NCBI RefSeq assembly: GCF_023955655.1
Contig: NZ_JAMXHT010000010.1
Span: 87,005-151,004, forward strand
Source of the DNA: Ralstonia soli
Lineage (GTDB): Bacteria > Pseudomonadota > Gammaproteobacteria > Burkholderiales > Burkholderiaceae
DNA: 64,000 nt
Direction of reading: 5' to 3'
A model generated the notes under the pieces. The model was given only the letters and a program-made list of their open reading frames with translations. It was not told the DNA's origin and searched no databases. Shown here piece by piece: positions 19,107-28,955 of the stretch. The position numbers were made by a program, and so were the translations under genes. Each line of letters starts with the position of its first letter. The stretch's first letter is position 1.

Positions 19107-19730
19107 TTAGAGCACAATCGCCGCTTGTGCGAGCAGCGCGGCGGTCTCGAACAAGGGTAGACCCATGATACCCGAATAGCTTCCCGAAATATGGGCGACA
19201 AAGGCGGCCGCGCGGCCCTGGATGCCATACGCGCCGGCCTTGCCGAACGGCTCGCCGCTGGCAATGTAGCGGGCGATGTCGTTGTCCGTCAGCACGGCGA
19301 AGCGCACGTCGGAAATGGAGAGTGCGTGCATGGGCGTGCCGTCGGCTTTGACGACGGTGACGGCGGTCAGCACGCGGTGCTCGCGGCCGGACATGCCGCG
19401 CAGCATGCGGTGGGCATCGGCGGCGTCGGTCGGCTTGCCGAGGATCTCGCCGCCCAGGCACACCGTGGTGTCAGACGTAAGGATCGGCAGCGCAGGGAGG
19501 TCGCGAGCGAGGCGTCGCCGCACCGCGGCCTGTGCTTTTAATGCGCAGACACGTTGGACGTAGTCGTCGGGCGTCTCGCCGGGGAGCACGGCTTCCAGCG
19601 CTTCGGCATCTTCATCGTCGCTGGCCAGCAGCAGCTCGAAACGCGCGCCGATCTGGCGCAGCAACTCCTGCCGACGCGGGCTTTGGGATGCGAGATAGAG
19701 GTGCGGCGCGCCAGGTGCGTCCATGGTCAT
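19107..19730 (-). CDS. maf: Maf family dTTP/UTP pyrophosphatase (YhdE type)
   Basis: The 207-residue protein hydrolyses dTTP, UTP and modified pyrimidine triphosphates, cleaning the nucleotide pool. The Maf signature [10 protein letters not shown] lies near the N-terminus, SDTTV carries the catalytic aspartate, and the KAGAYGIQG motif points to the YhdE subgroup rather than the YceF (m7GTP) subgroup. The start ATG (19730-19728) overlaps the rlmH stop as ATGA, so translation is coupled; a second ATG two codons in is an alternative. It is the usual neighbour of rlmH and rng in proteobacteria. Confidence 0.92.
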   Translation of the reverse strand: MTMDAPGAPHLYLASQSPRRQELLRQIGARFELLLASDDEDAEALEAVLPGETPDDYVQRVCALKAQAAVRRRLARDLPALPILTSDTTVCLGGEILGKPTDAADAHRMLRGMSGREHRVLTAVTVVKADGTPMHALSISDVRFAVLTDNDIARYIASGEPFGKAGAYGIQGRAAAFVAHISGSYSGIMGLPLFETAALLAQAAIVL

Positions 19731-20197
19731 ACGCGATGGTATGGGTGGTTCTGCGTGATGCTCCACGCGCGGTAGAGCTGCTCGGCCAGCAGCACGCGCA
19801 CCATGCCGTGCGGCAGGGTCAGGCTGGACAGGCGGATCAGCATTCGAGCCTTCGCCTTGAGCGCCGGGTCCAGCCCGTCCGCGCCGCCGATCACGAAGGC
19901 GATGTCGCCGCCTTCCTGTTGCCATCCGGTGAGGGACTCGGCGAGTGCCACGGTGGTGAGGTCCTTGCCGCGCTCATCCAGCGCGATCATGCGGCAACCC
20001 TTGGGCAGTGCGGCTTCAATGCGCGCGGCTTCGAGTTGCATGACGGTGGCGGCGGTGCGGCTGCCCGAGCGCTGCTCGGGCTTGATCTCGCGCAGTTCGA
20101 TGCGCAGCTCGGGCGGCATGCGCTTGGCATATTCAGCGAAGCCGTCCTCGATCCAGGACGGCATCTTGTGCCCGACGGCGATGATCAGCAACTGCAT
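19727..20197 (-). CDS. rlmH: 23S rRNA pseudouridine(1915) N3-methyltransferase
   Basis: At 156 residues this is the standard length of RlmH, a SPOUT methyltransferase that methylates pseudouridine 1915 in helix 69 of 23S rRNA on the assembled 70S ribosome. The SAM-binding trefoil knot is visible as [17 protein letters not shown] and [23 protein letters not shown], and the C-terminus ends in NHPYHRV as in homologues. It lies between rsfS (29 bases upstream) and maf (4-base overlap), the conserved order. Confidence 0.95.
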   Translation of the reverse strand: MQLLIIAVGHKMPSWIEDGFAEYAKRMPPELRIELREIKPEQRSGSRTAATVMQLEAARIEAALPKGCRMIALDERGKDLTTVALAESLTGWQQEGGDIAFVIGGADGLDPALKAKARMLIRLSSLTLPHGMVRVLLAEQLYRAWSITQNHPYHRV

Positions 20198-20226
20198 GGC
20201 TGCATGACAAAAGGGCCTGCGTGGCG

Positions 20227-20856
20227 TTACGCCGCGCGCTTCTTGGCCGGAGCGCGTTTGGCTGCCGTCTTGGTCGCCGTTTTTGCAGCCGTCTTCGTGG
20301 CGGGCTTACCGGTGCCGGTTGCGCGCTTGGTGGCGGGCTTCTTGGCAGCGGTCTTGGCGGGCGCCTTTTTGGCCGGCGCTGCGGCTTTGGTCGGGCGCTC
20401 GCCTGCAAGCTTCGGCTTGGTGGTGCGACGCTTGGCCGGCGTGACCTCTTCGGCCTCGTCTTCCTCGTCGTCAAAGCCTTCGCTGGCCTTGGGCAGGCCG
20501 CGCTTGCCCGTGCCGCCGAGTTCAATGCGCACCGGCTTGTCACCCCAGATCTCTTCCAGGTTGTAGTACTGGCGCAGTTGCGGCTGCATGATGTGGACCA
20601 CGGCATCGCCGCAGTCGACCAGCACCCATTCGCCCACGTCTTCGCCTTCCACGGCGATGATGTGGCCGCCGGCTTCCTTGACGGCGTCACGCACCGATGC
20701 GGCGAGCGCCTTGGTCTGGCGGTTGGACGTGCCGCTGGCGATGACCGTGCGGTCGAACAGTTCGGTCAGGTGCGTCGTATTGAAGACCTTGATGTCTTGC
20801 GCCTTGACGTCTTCGAGCGCGTCGACGATTACGCGTTGTAGTTTGCGAATATCCAT
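20227..20856 (-). CDS. rsfS: Ribosomal silencing factor RsfS with lysine/alanine-rich tail
   Basis: The first ~118 residues form RsfS, which binds uL14 on the 50S subunit and blocks subunit joining in starvation ([21 protein letters not shown], then [14 protein letters not shown] and [24 protein letters not shown]). The remaining ~90 residues are unlike the normal family. An acidic patch ([10 protein letters not shown]) is followed by many Lys, Ala, Pro and Thr residues in PAKKA/TAAK-like units, resembling a histone H1-type tail. Total length is 209 against about 105-130 for most RsfS. It is the first gene before rlmH-maf-rng. Confidence 0.92.
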   Translation of the reverse strand: MDIRKLQRVIVDALEDVKAQDIKVFNTTHLTELFDRTVIASGTSNRQTKALAASVRDAVKEAGGHIIAVEGEDVGEWVLVDCGDAVVHIMQPQLRQYYNLEEIWGDKPVRIELGGTGKRGLPKASEGFDDEEDEAEEVTPAKRRTTKPKLAGERPTKAAAPAKKAPAKTAAKKPATKRATGTGKPATKTAAKTATKTAAKRAPAKKRAA

Positions 20857-20896
20857 ACTGAGTGAGAAGAACGTTTAAAGGGCGAGAAAAAAGGTC

Positions 20897-20917
20897 AAAA
20901 AAGCGCTTGGGAAGCGC
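20897..20917 (-). terminator. Terminator after nadD (minus strand)
   Basis: GCGCTT/AAGCGC (20912-20917 with 20903-20908) around a 3-base loop is followed on the minus strand by six Ts, immediately after the nadD stop. It separates hemF-nadD from rsfS. Confidence 0.6.
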
Positions 20918-20919
20918 GG

Positions 20920-21630
20920 TCAGGCACTGACCGTGCCATTGGCACGGCGGTACAGCGAATGCGATTGGATCAGATCGGCCACGCCGGCGGGCAGGTCGGC
21001 GTCGCAGCGCTCGCCTGCGGCAAGCTGCTGGCGCAGGCGGGTGGACGACAGGTCGACGGCCAGGGTCTGGTCGATCCACATCTGGCCGGCGGGTGCGCAT
21101 TGTATCAATGCCGTGTCGCCCCGGCGCACATCCAGTTCGCGTTGCACGGGCGCATGCAGCGCCTGCAGGTCAAAACCGGGCCGCGTGGCGACGCACAGGT
21201 GAACGTATTCGAACAAGTCTTGCCAGCCGTGCCACGTGTCCAGGCCGACAAGCTGGTCGGCGCCCATCAGCCACGCCATGGAGGTGTCCGGGCCGTAGAC
21301 GCCGCGCAGTTCACGCACGGTGTCGATGGTGTAGCTGGGGCCGTGGCGGTCGACTTCCATGCTGCTCACGTGGACCTTGGCGCGGCCACCGCGTACCGCT
21401 TGGGCGGCCAATTCAGTCATGGCAAAGCGCAGCGGGGCGGGCGTGATGTCGGCGGCCTTTTGCCACGACACGCCGGTCGGAATCCACAGCAATTCGTCCA
21501 GATCGAGCTGGGCGATGCACAGTTCGGCCAGGGCGATGTGGCCGACATGCGGCGGATCGAACGTGCCACCCAGCAAGCCGAGGCGATAGGGGCGTCCAAG
21601 ATCGGGGCGGGCGAAAACGGGAAGCGTCAT
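20920..21630 (-). CDS. nadD: Nicotinate-nucleotide adenylyltransferase
   Basis: The 236-residue enzyme joins nicotinate mononucleotide and ATP to form deamido-NAD in NAD synthesis. The nucleotidyltransferase signature [11 protein letters not shown] is at residues 21-31 and the C-terminal LSSTRLR motif is present. The start ATG overlaps the hemF stop by four bases (ATGA), so the two genes are translationally coupled. It precedes rsfS, a common order in proteobacteria, although a terminator-like hairpin lies between them here. Confidence 0.94.
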   Translation of the reverse strand: MTLPVFARPDLGRPYRLGLLGGTFDPPHVGHIALAELCIAQLDLDELLWIPTGVSWQKAADITPAPLRFAMTELAAQAVRGGRAKVHVSSMEVDRHGPSYTIDTVRELRGVYGPDTSMAWLMGADQLVGLDTWHGWQDLFEYVHLCVATRPGFDLQALHAPVQRELDVRRGDTALIQCAPAGQMWIDQTLAVDLSSTRLRQQLAAGERCDADLPAGVADLIQSHSLYRRANGTVSA

Positions 21631-22535
21631 ACCCAGTCACGCGCCGGCAGGAAATCGGTGTACAGCGCGGCTTCCGGCGAGCCCGCCTCGGGCTGCCAGT
21701 CGTAACGCCAGTTGGCCACGGGCGGCATCGACATCAGGATCGATTCTGCACGGCCGCCGCTTTGCAGGCCGAACAGCGTGCCGCGGTCGAACACCAGGTT
21801 GAACTCGACATAGCGGCCACGGCGATAGGCCTGGAAGGCGCGTTCGCGCTCACCGTAGGGGGTGGCGTGACGGCGCTCGGCGATGGGCAGCCAGGCGGAC
21901 AGGAACGCGTCGCCGACGGAGCGCATCATCTCGAAGCTGCGCTCGAAGCCGAGTTCGGCAAAGTCGTCGAAGAAGATGCCACCGATGCCGCGCGCTTCCT
22001 TGCGGTGCTTCAAGTAGAAATAGTCGTCGCACCACTGCTTGAAGCGCGGGTAGAGCTCGTCGCCGTAGGGGGCCAGGGCGCCTTGGCAGGTGCGGTGGAA
22101 ATGCGAGGCGTCTTCCGCAAAGCCGTAGTAGGGCGTGAGGTCCATGCCGCCGCCAAACCACCAGACGGGCTCGGCATCGGGCCGCACGGCGACGAAGCAG
22201 CGCACGTTCATGTGCACCGTCGGCACGTACGGGTTGCGCGGGTGGAAGACCAGCGACACGCCCATCGCCTCGAAACCGCGCCCGGCCAATTCGGGCCGGT
22301 TGGCGGTGGCGGACGGGGGTAGGGTGTCGCCCATCACGTGCGAGAAGCCGACGCCGCCGCGCTCCAATAACGCGCCGCCTTCCAGAATGCGGGTGCGGCC
22401 GCTGCCGCGCAGGCGCTCGGTTGGCGGTTTTTCCCACGCGTCGGTGAGGAAGGTGCCGCCGTCGAGCGCGCTGGCGGCAGTGGTGATGCGGTCCTGCAGG
22501 TCCAGCAGGTAGGCGCGGACGGCTTGGGTATCCAT
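21627..22535 (-). CDS. hemF: Oxygen-dependent coproporphyrinogen III oxidase
   Basis: The 302-residue enzyme converts coproporphyrinogen III to protoporphyrinogen IX using oxygen. Family signatures are visible: [21 protein letters not shown] and [14 protein letters not shown], and the length is right. The start ATG at 22535 gives [17 protein letters not shown]. It is coupled to nadD by a 4-base overlap. The oxygen-independent paralogue HemN is not in this window; HemW, often confused with it, lies at 47276-48553. Confidence 0.95.
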   Translation of the reverse strand: MDTQAVRAYLLDLQDRITTAASALDGGTFLTDAWEKPPTERLRGSGRTRILEGGALLERGGVGFSHVMGDTLPPSATANRPELAGRGFEAMGVSLVFHPRNPYVPTVHMNVRCFVAVRPDAEPVWWFGGGMDLTPYYGFAEDASHFHRTCQGALAPYGDELYPRFKQWCDDYFYLKHRKEARGIGGIFFDDFAELGFERSFEMMRSVGDAFLSAWLPIAERRHATPYGERERAFQAYRRGRYVEFNLVFDRGTLFGLQSGGRAESILMSMPPVANWRYDWQPEAGSPEAALYTDFLPARDWV

Positions 22536-22682
22536 CAGATCGGAAAGGGTCGCGTGGGCGGCCGAGTCATGCGTTTGTCACCATTGTAGCGGGGGGCCCG
22601 CCTGGGCAAGGTGGGGATCACCCGGGGTGACGTATGCCGCGCATGCCCCGAGTTGGGGCACTGGCGCGGTCAAACAGCAGGT

Positions 22683-23951
22683 TTAGTGACGAATGGCGCG
22701 GTGGCCGATATCGGTACGGTACTGGGCGCCGTCGAACTGGATCTGCTCGATGACGTTGTACGCGGCACGTTGCGCGGCCTTGACGGTGTCAGCCAAGCCG
22801 ACCACGCATAGCACACGGCCGCCGCTCGTGGTCAACACGCCGTCCTGGAGCGTGGTACCGGCGTGGAACGTGACGCTGTCTTCCGTCTCTTTCGGGATGC
22901 CTGTGATCACGTCGCCCTTGCGCGGGGTATCCGGGTAGTTGTGGGCGGCCATCACCACGCCGAGCGCGGTACGGCGGTCCCATTCGAGTTCCATGCCGTC
23001 GAGCTTGCCGTCGATGGCGCGGTCGAGCACGTCGTACAGGTCGGTCTTCATGCGCGCCATGATGGGCTGCGTTTCCGGATCGCCCATACGGCAGTTGAAT
23101 TCGAGCGTCTTGGGGTTGCCATCGGCGTCGATCATCAGGCCGGCGTAGAGGAAGCCGGTGTACGGGATGCCGTCTTTTTCCATGCCGCGAATGGTCGGCA
23201 TGATGATCTCGCGCAGCGCGCGGGCGTGCAGCGTGGGCGTAACCACCGGCGCGGGCGAGTAGGCGCCCATGCCGCCCGTGTTGGGGCCGGCGTCGCCGTC
23301 GAGCAGGCGCTTGTGGTCCTGGCTGGTCGCCAACGCCACCACGTTCTTGCCGTCGCACACGACGATGAAGCTCGCTTCTTCGCCGGCCAGGAATTCTTCG
23401 ATGACCACGCGCGCGCCGGCATCGCCCAGGCGGTTGTCGGCCAGCATCATGTCGATGGCGCTGTGTGCTTCTTCCAGCGACATGGCGACGACCACGCCCT
23501 TGCCGGCGGCCAGGCCGTCGGCCTTGATGACGATCGGGGCACCTTCCTGATCCACATAGGCATGCGCCTGCGCGGCGCCGCTGAAGGTCTGATACTTGGC
23601 AGTCGGAATGCCGTGGCGCTGCATGAACGCCTTGGCGAAGTCCTTCGACGACTCAAGCTGCGCCGCGGCCTTGGTCGGCCCGAAGATGCGCAGGCCCTTG
23701 GCGCGGAACAGATCGACGATACCGGCGGCCAGCGGGGCTTCCGGGCCAACGACCGTGAAGTGGATGCCTTCACGCTCGGCAAATGCGGCCAGCACTTCCG
23801 GGTCCGTGATCGGCAGGTTCTGCAGGCGTTTGTCGAGCGCCGTGCCGCCGTTGCCCGGTGCCACATACACCACCTGCACCTTGGGCGAACGTGCCAGTTT
23901 CCATGCCAGGGCGTGTTCCCGTCCGCCCGAACCGACCACCATCACTTTCAT
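22683..23951 (-). CDS. purD: Phosphoribosylamine-glycine ligase
   Basis: This 422-residue ATP-grasp enzyme catalyses the second step of purine synthesis. The N-terminus MKVMVVGSGGREHALAW is the family hallmark. The ATP-grasp core includes VIKADGLAAGKGV, and the conserved NTGGMGAYSPAP motif follows. The start is the ATG at 23951; a five-codon extension upstream has no better support. The gene lies downstream of yebC on the same strand, but a strong terminator separates them. The 147-base gap before hemF contains only a GC-rich dyad (TGCCCC/GGGGCA) with no T tract. Confidence 0.95.
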   Translation of the reverse strand: MKVMVVGSGGREHALAWKLARSPKVQVVYVAPGNGGTALDKRLQNLPITDPEVLAAFAEREGIHFTVVGPEAPLAAGIVDLFRAKGLRIFGPTKAAAQLESSKDFAKAFMQRHGIPTAKYQTFSGAAQAHAYVDQEGAPIVIKADGLAAGKGVVVAMSLEEAHSAIDMMLADNRLGDAGARVVIEEFLAGEEASFIVVCDGKNVVALATSQDHKRLLDGDAGPNTGGMGAYSPAPVVTPTLHARALREIIMPTIRGMEKDGIPYTGFLYAGLMIDADGNPKTLEFNCRMGDPETQPIMARMKTDLYDVLDRAIDGKLDGMELEWDRRTALGVVMAAHNYPDTPRKGDVITGIPKETEDSVTFHAGTTLQDGVLTTSGGRVLCVVGLADTVKAAQRAAYNVIEQIQFDGAQYRTDIGHRAIRH

Positions 23952-23981
23952 GCTGTACCTACTCAAAAAATCGAAAACTGG

Positions 23982-24018
23982 AAAACAAAAACGGCGATCG
24001 GTCAGGTCGATCGCCGTT
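23982..24018 (-). terminator. Terminator after yebC (minus strand)
   Basis: A perfect 11-bp stem AACGGCGATCG/CGATCGCCGTT (23990-24000 and 24008-24018) with a 7-base loop is followed on the minus strand by TTTTTGTTTT, 17 bases after the yebC stop. Confidence 0.88.
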
Positions 24019-24035
24019 ATGCGCGTGTCTGGGGC

Positions 24036-24761
24036 TTATTCCTCGATGACCGCGTTGGTGAAGACTTCCTGCACGTCGTCCAGGTTTTCCAGGACGTCGA
24101 GCAGCTTCTGCATCTTGACCGCGTCTTCGCCGGTGAACACGATTTCGGTCTGCGGCTTCATGATGACTTCGGCCAGTTCGGCCTTGAAGCCAGCGGCTTC
24201 CAGCGCGGTCTTGACCTTGCCGAAATCGTGGGGCGGGCAGATGACTTCGAGCGAGCCGTCTTCATGCGTGACGACGTCGTCGGCGCCAGCTTCGAGCGCG
24301 GCGTCCATCAGCTTGTCTTCCGGCGTGCCCGGGGCAAAGATGAACTGCCCGACGTGGTCGAACAGGAACGCCACCGAGCCGGCGACGCCCATGTTGCCGC
24401 CGTACTTGTCGAAGCCATGGCGGACTTCGGCCACGGTGCGCGTACGGTTATCGGTCAGGCAGTCGACGATGATGGCCGCGCCATTGATGCCGTAGCCTTC
24501 GTAGCGGATTTCTTCGTAGTTCGCGCCTTCCAGGCCACCCACGCCGCGCTGGATGGCGCGCTGGATGTTGTCCTTGGGCATGTTGGCGTCGGTGGCCTTG
24601 TCCATGGCCAGGCGCAGGCGCGGGTTGGAATCGGCATCGCCGCCGCCCAGGCGGGCCGCCACGGTGATTTCCTTGATCAGGCGCGTCCAAATCTTGCCGC
24701 GCTTGGCGTCGGCAGCGGCTTTTTTATGCTTGATATTGGCCCATTTGGAATGACCGGCCAT
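24036..24761 (-). CDS. yebC: YebC/PmpR family protein (transcription/translation factor)
   Basis: At 241 residues the protein matches YebC in length and in the N-terminal signature [22 protein letters not shown]. The family was described as DNA-binding regulators, and more recently as factors that relieve ribosome stalling. The start ATG at 24761 has GGAG nine bases upstream. It is transcribed divergently from the YjgR-like ATPase gene across a 183-base spacer and ends at a strong terminator, so it is likely monocistronic. Confidence 0.94.
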   Translation of the reverse strand: MAGHSKWANIKHKKAAADAKRGKIWTRLIKEITVAARLGGGDADSNPRLRLAMDKATDANMPKDNIQRAIQRGVGGLEGANYEEIRYEGYGINGAAIIVDCLTDNRTRTVAEVRHGFDKYGGNMGVAGSVAFLFDHVGQFIFAPGTPEDKLMDAALEAGADDVVTHEDGSLEVICPPHDFGKVKTALEAAGFKAELAEVIMKPQTEIVFTGEDAVKMQKLLDVLENLDDVQEVFTNAVIEE

Positions 24762-24820
24762 GAAACTCTCCGAGCGGAATGCGGTGGAAATGCTGTGGAA
24801 TCCGGCGCCCAGATGGCGGT

Positions 24821-24846
24821 TTGACGCCACCAGCACGCTCTATAAT
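24821..24846 (+). promoter_or_regulatory. Candidate promoter for the YjgR-like gene
   Basis: A perfect -10 TATAAT (24841-24846) follows a -35-like TTGACG (24821-24826), but the spacer is only 14 bases, shorter than the usual 16-18. Both elements are near consensus in an otherwise GC-rich divergent spacer. The -10 may be used with a different -35. Confidence 0.4.
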
Positions 24847-24944
24847 CGGTCGCAGATTTTAGCATGCTGCACACGCCCGCCGACCCGTCCATCCGGTCGA
24901 GCAATAGGCGCCCGCCCCCAAAGATTGATCCCCGTCTGAATGCC

Positions 24945-26504
24945 ATGACCGATCCCATCCTCGTTGCCAAGAACACGAAAACTGAGCTGGTGCTGTTGCC
25001 CCAGCTCGCCAACCGGCATGGTCTGATCACCGGCGCCACTGGCACCGGCAAGACTGTCACTCTGCAAACGATCGCGCAGGGCCTGTCGAAGATCGGCGTG
25101 CCAGTCTTCCTGGCTGACGTGAAAGGTGACCTGACCGGCATTTCGCAGCCCGGCCAGTCGAACGACAAGCTCAAGGCCCGCCTGCAGGAGCGCGGCCTGG
25201 AAGAACCGCAATGGGCCGGCTGCCCCGTCACGCTGTGGGATGTGTACGGCGAGAAGGGTCACCCCGTGCGCGCCACCGTGTCCGACATGGGCCCGCTGAT
25301 GCTCTCGCGCATGCTGGAGCTGAACGACATCCAGACCGGCGTGCTGAACCTCGTCTTCAAGATTGCGGACGATTCCGGTCTCGCGCTGCTCGACATGAAG
25401 GACTTGCGTGCGATGTTGCAGCACGTCGGCGAGCATTCGTCGGATTACACGAACAAGTACGGCAACATCTCGTCAGCCAGCATCGGGGCCATCCAACGCA
25501 ACCTGATCGCGCTGGAAGAGCAGGGCGCCGACCAGTTTTTCGGCGAGCCGATGCTCGACATCAACGACCTGATGCAGACGGTGCGTGGCCAGGGCGTGAT
25601 CAATATCCTGGCCGCCGACAAGCTGCTCAACGCGCCCAGGCTGTACGCGACGTTCCTGCTGTGGATGCTCTCGGAGCTGTTCGAGCACCTGCCGGAAGTG
25701 GGCGACATGGACAAACCGAAGCTGGCCTTCTTCTTCGACGAGGCGCACCTGCTGTTCAACGACGCGCCGCCGTCGCTGCTGCAAAAGGTGGAGCAGGTGG
25801 TGCGGCTGATCCGCTCGAAGGGTGTGGGCGTGTACTTCGTGACGCAGAACCCCTCGGACGTGCCCGACACGGTGCTCGGCCAGCTGGGCAATCGTGTGCA
25901 GCACGCGCTGCGCGCCTTCACGCCGCGCGATCAGAAGGCCGTGAAGGCGGCAGCGACCACGATGCGCGCGAACCCGGAATTCAGCATCGAACAGGCCATC
26001 GGCGAACTGGCGGTGGGTGAGGCGCTGATCTCCATGCTGGATGAAGGCGGCCGTCCGGAGATCACGGAGCGCGCGTTTGTCGTGCCGCCGGCATCGCGCA
26101 TCGGGCCGATCTCGGATGATGAGCGCCGCGCACTGATCGCCAACTCGCTGGTGGCGGGGCGTTACGACACGGCCGTTGATCGTGATTCGGCGTATGAAAT
26201 CCTGACCGGTCGTGTCGCGGGCGGTGGGGCGGCATCCGCATCGACCTCGGGGTCGATCGGCACCGATTTTGGCGCCTCGAGCGGTTCGGTGCCTGCCCCT
26301 GCACAGGCGCCCGCCCAACAGGGCGGCGGCTGGCTGGGCGAGGTTGGCTCGATCCTCACCAAGGGCACGGGCCGCACTGGCCGTGGCGATTCGATTGTGG
26401 AAACGCTGGCCAAATCGGCAACACGTACGATCGGCTCGACGATTGGACGCGAGATTGTGCGCGGCGTGCTGGGCAGCATCCTGGGCGGATCGAAGAGGCG
26501 CTGA
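24945..26504 (+). CDS. HerA-like ATPase of the YjgR/DUF853 family
   Basis: The 519-residue protein is a P-loop ATPase of the HerA/FtsK-like superfamily. Walker A is [10 protein letters not shown] near residues 30-39, Walker B is [10 protein letters not shown] near 264-273, and a [10 protein letters not shown] sensor region follows. It corresponds to E. coli YjgR (about 500 residues), whose function is not established. A Gly/Ala/Ser/Pro-rich linker (about residues 425-465) precedes a conserved C-terminal helix ending in [15 protein letters not shown]. The start ATG at 24945 gives [20 protein letters not shown]. It is alone on its strand and ends at a bidirectional terminator shared with upp. 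Confidence 0.87.
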   Translation: MTDPILVAKNTKTELVLLPQLANRHGLITGATGTGKTVTLQTIAQGLSKIGVPVFLADVKGDLTGISQPGQSNDKLKARLQERGLEEPQWAGCPVTLWDVYGEKGHPVRATVSDMGPLMLSRMLELNDIQTGVLNLVFKIADDSGLALLDMKDLRAMLQHVGEHSSDYTNKYGNISSASIGAIQRNLIALEEQGADQFFGEPMLDINDLMQTVRGQGVINILAADKLLNAPRLYATFLLWMLSELFEHLPEVGDMDKPKLAFFFDEAHLLFNDAPPSLLQKVEQVVRLIRSKGVGVYFVTQNPSDVPDTVLGQLGNRVQHALRAFTPRDQKAVKAAATTMRANPEFSIEQAIGELAVGEALISMLDEGGRPEITERAFVVPPASRIGPISDDERRALIANSLVAGRYDTAVDRDSAYEILTGRVAGGGAASASTSGSIGTDFGASSGSVPAPAQAPAQQGGGWLGEVGSILTKGTGRTGRGDSIVETLAKSATRTIGSTIGREIVRGVLGSILGGSKRR

Positions 26505-26527
26505 GCGTTTGCCTCGCCCCAAAAGCA

Positions 26528-26557
26528 AACAGCCGGCAATGCCGGCTGTTTTTGTTT
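26528..26557. terminator. Bidirectional terminator between the YjgR-like gene and upp
   Basis: The stem AACAGCCGGC/GCCGGCTGTT with a 3-base loop is followed by TTTTGTTT on the plus strand and by a T-rich tract on the minus strand, so it can end both convergent transcripts. Confidence 0.85.
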
Positions 26558-26575
26558 GCGCAAAGTGCGGCGCAA

Positions 26576-27226
26576 TCAGTTCTTCGTGCCGAACAGGCGG
26601 TCGCCCGCGTCGCCCAGGCCGGGGATGATGTATGCGTTCTCATCCAGATGCGAATCGAGCGACGCCACGAACAGCTTCACGCCCGGATGCGCCTTCTGGA
26701 ACACCTCCACGCCTTCCGGTGCGGCCACGAGCGCAAGGAAGAGGATGTTTTCATCCGGCACGCCGCGTTTTTTCATCACGTCGATGGCGTGCACGGCCGA
26801 GTAGCCGGTGGCGACCATCGGATCGCACAGGATGAAGGTGCGGTCTTCCAGATCGGGCAGCCGCACGAGGTATTCCACCGGACGGTGTTGTTCATCGCGG
26901 TACACACCGATGTGGCCGATGCGCGCTGACGGAATCAGCTCGACGAGCCCGTCGCTCATGCCCACGCCCGCGCGCAGCACCGGCACCACGGCCAGCTTGC
27001 GGCCGGCGATGACGGGCGCGTCCATCGGGCCCATCGGCGTGTCGATGTGGCGGCTGGTCAGCGGCAGGTTGCGCGTGATCTCGTAGCCCATCAGCAGCGT
27101 GATCTCGCGCAGCAGCTCGCGGAACGTGCGCGTGGACGTGTCCTTGTCGCGCATGTGCGTGAGCTTGTGCTGGATCAGCGGGTGATTGAGGATGAACAGG
27201 TTCGGGAAGCGCGGATCTTGTTTCAT
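26576..27226 (-). CDS. upp: Uracil phosphoribosyltransferase
   Basis: The 216-residue enzyme salvages uracil, joining it to PRPP to give UMP. The PRPP loop [10 protein letters not shown] is at residues 135-144 and the uracil-contact region [19 protein letters not shown] is at the C-terminus. The start is the ATG at 27226 ([17 protein letters not shown]). It lies 66 bases downstream of an NCS1 permease on the same strand. The pairing of nucleobase uptake and phosphoribosylation suggests one pyrimidine-salvage unit. Confidence 0.95.
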   Translation of the reverse strand: MKQDPRFPNLFILNHPLIQHKLTHMRDKDTSTRTFRELLREITLLMGYEITRNLPLTSRHIDTPMGPMDAPVIAGRKLAVVPVLRAGVGMSDGLVELIPSARIGHIGVYRDEQHRPVEYLVRLPDLEDRTFILCDPMVATGYSAVHAIDVMKKRGVPDENILFLALVAAPEGVEVFQKAHPGVKLFVASLDSHLDENAYIIPGLGDAGDRLFGTKN

Positions 27227-27292
27227 GGCGAGGCGGGAATACAGGGATTCGGAGATGGGGCGCATTGTACGGCGCGCCCCGCAGCTCAATGA

Positions 27293-28780
27293 TCAGCGGC
27301 GGCCGCGCATCAAGATAACGTACACCACGGCGGAAATCGCCAACCCCACGAACCACGCATACGTGTACAGCGCCTCGAACACGCCGGGCACGCTGGCGAC
27401 AAAGCCCGCCTGCTTGAAGAAGCCCGGCAGGTTGGGCAGCACGCCGATGATGAGGGCGATGATGGCGCGGCCGTTCCAGCCGTTGCCATAGCCGTAGGGG
27501 CCGTCCACGCGGAACAGCTCGCCGGTCTTGAGCACGGTGCGGCGCACCAGGAAGTAGTCGACCATCATGATGCCGGCCACGGGCCCGAGCAGCGCGCCGT
27601 AGCCGACCAGCCAGGTGAAGATGTAGCCCTTGGTGGTCTCCAGGATCTTCCACGGCATCATCGCCAGGCCGATGCCCGCCGTGATGTAGCCCCCGATGCG
27701 GAACGAGATGCGGTGTGGCGCCAGGTTCGAGAAGTCATATGCCGGCGACACCACGTTGGCGGCGATGTTCGTCATCAGCGTGGCGGTAATCAAGGCCAGC
27801 AATGCGACGATGACCGACGGGCCCGTCATCTTGCCGGCCAGCGTGACCGGATCCCAGATAGCCTGGCCGTAGATGACCACGGTGGACGAGGTGACGAGCA
27901 CGGCCACCAGTGCCAGCAGCCCCATCGGCAGCGGCAGCCCGATGGCTTGGCCGACGAGCTGATCGCGCTGGCTGCGCGCAAAGCGGGTGAAGTCCGGAAT
28001 GTTCAGCGCCAGCGTGGCCCAGTAGCCGACCATGGCCGTAAGCGATGGCCAGAAGAAGCCCCAGAACTCGCCAGCGCGCTTGCCGCCTTCGGCAAACGCC
28101 GACGGTGCCGACAGCATCGGGCCAAAGCCGCCCGCATTGATGTACGCCCACCAGACCAGACCCAGCGCTGCCAGGATCAGCAGCGGGGTGGCCAGCGCCT
28201 GGAAGCGCTTGATCGACTCCAGCCCCTTGGTGATCAGCCAGATGTGCAGGCCCCAGAACAGCAGAAAGCAGAATCCCTGGCCGGGGTTGATGCCCAGGCC
28301 GGGAATGTTGCTGCCTACCAGCATGTTGTTGGTGACGACGTTCAGGATCGTGTAGATGGCCTGGCTGCCCAGCCACGTCTGGATGCCGAACCAGCCGCAC
28401 GCCACGATGGCCCGCAGGATGGCCGGCAGTTGCGCGCCGCGCACGCCAAACGATGCCCGCACCAGCACAGGGAAGGGGATGCCGTACTTGGTGCCCGCGT
28501 GGCCCACGAGCACCATCGGCACGAGCACGATCAGGTTGCCCAGGAACACCGTCAGCACGGCCTGCCACCAGTTCATGCCCTCGCTCATCAGGCCCGAGGC
28601 CAACATGTAGGCCGGCACCGACACCACCATCGACACCCACAGCGCGGCGTAGTTGGCGGCGGTCCAGGTGCGTGCGGCGGGCGGGGTCGGGTTGAGGTCT
28701 TCGTTCCAGAGGGTCGGATCGGGTGCTCCGGCGGCACCCGCGGCAAGCGTGGAGGAGGCGGGCGAGGTGGTTTGGCTCAT
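27293..28780 (-). CDS. NCS1 family nucleobase:cation symporter
   Basis: This 495-residue inner-membrane protein has about twelve hydrophobic segments and the NCS1 signatures: NEDLNPTPPAARTW before the first helix, GIPFPVLVRASFGVRGAQ, and GWFGIQTWLGSQA. NCS1 carriers take up uracil, allantoin, hydantoins or cytosine with a cation. The gene directly precedes upp, which favours uracil as substrate, but the family is not resolved by sequence alone. The start ATG at 28780 gives MSQTTSPASST. The divergent gene on the other side is an EamA transporter. Confidence 0.88.
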   Translation of the reverse strand: MSQTTSPASSTLAAGAAGAPDPTLWNEDLNPTPPAARTWTAANYAALWVSMVVSVPAYMLASGLMSEGMNWWQAVLTVFLGNLIVLVPMVLVGHAGTKYGIPFPVLVRASFGVRGAQLPAILRAIVACGWFGIQTWLGSQAIYTILNVVTNNMLVGSNIPGLGINPGQGFCFLLFWGLHIWLITKGLESIKRFQALATPLLILAALGLVWWAYINAGGFGPMLSAPSAFAEGGKRAGEFWGFFWPSLTAMVGYWATLALNIPDFTRFARSQRDQLVGQAIGLPLPMGLLALVAVLVTSSTVVIYGQAIWDPVTLAGKMTGPSVIVALLALITATLMTNIAANVVSPAYDFSNLAPHRISFRIGGYITAGIGLAMMPWKILETTKGYIFTWLVGYGALLGPVAGIMMVDYFLVRRTVLKTGELFRVDGPYGYGNGWNGRAIIALIIGVLPNLPGFFKQAGFVASVPGVFEALYTYAWFVGLAISAVVYVILMRGRR

Positions 28781-28915
28781 GGCGATAGGGAATCCGTTGT
28801 CGTTCTAGATATTCGGAATACAGGCGCGATTGTACGGCGGTCCGAGAGGCTTCCAAGCGAGACCTGTGCCACGCGGGATCCGGCCCCGCCCCCGGAACGA
28901 TTTGTTGAATTCACA

Positions 28916-28921
28916 TACAAT
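28916..28921 (+). promoter_or_regulatory. -10 element upstream of the EamA transporter gene
   Basis: TACAAT lies in a locally AT-rich stretch about 34 bases before the proposed GTG start. No good -35 is seen at the usual spacing, so the call is tentative. It supports a start codon after 28930. Confidence 0.3.
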
Positions 28922-28955
28922 CGACGCGCTCGCCAACCAGCCTCGCGCCCTCGTT

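Noticed and set aside
20240..20420. DNA tandem repeat in the rsfS 3' end
   Set aside because: The repetition is at protein level (Lys/Ala/Pro/Thr units) with variable codons, so it is not a clean DNA repeat array.
22863..24824. 653-codon plus-strand frame antisense to purD and yebC
   Set aside because: It crosses two convincing minus-strand genes and their terminator and has no recognisable domain. It is a shadow of GC-rich coding sequence.
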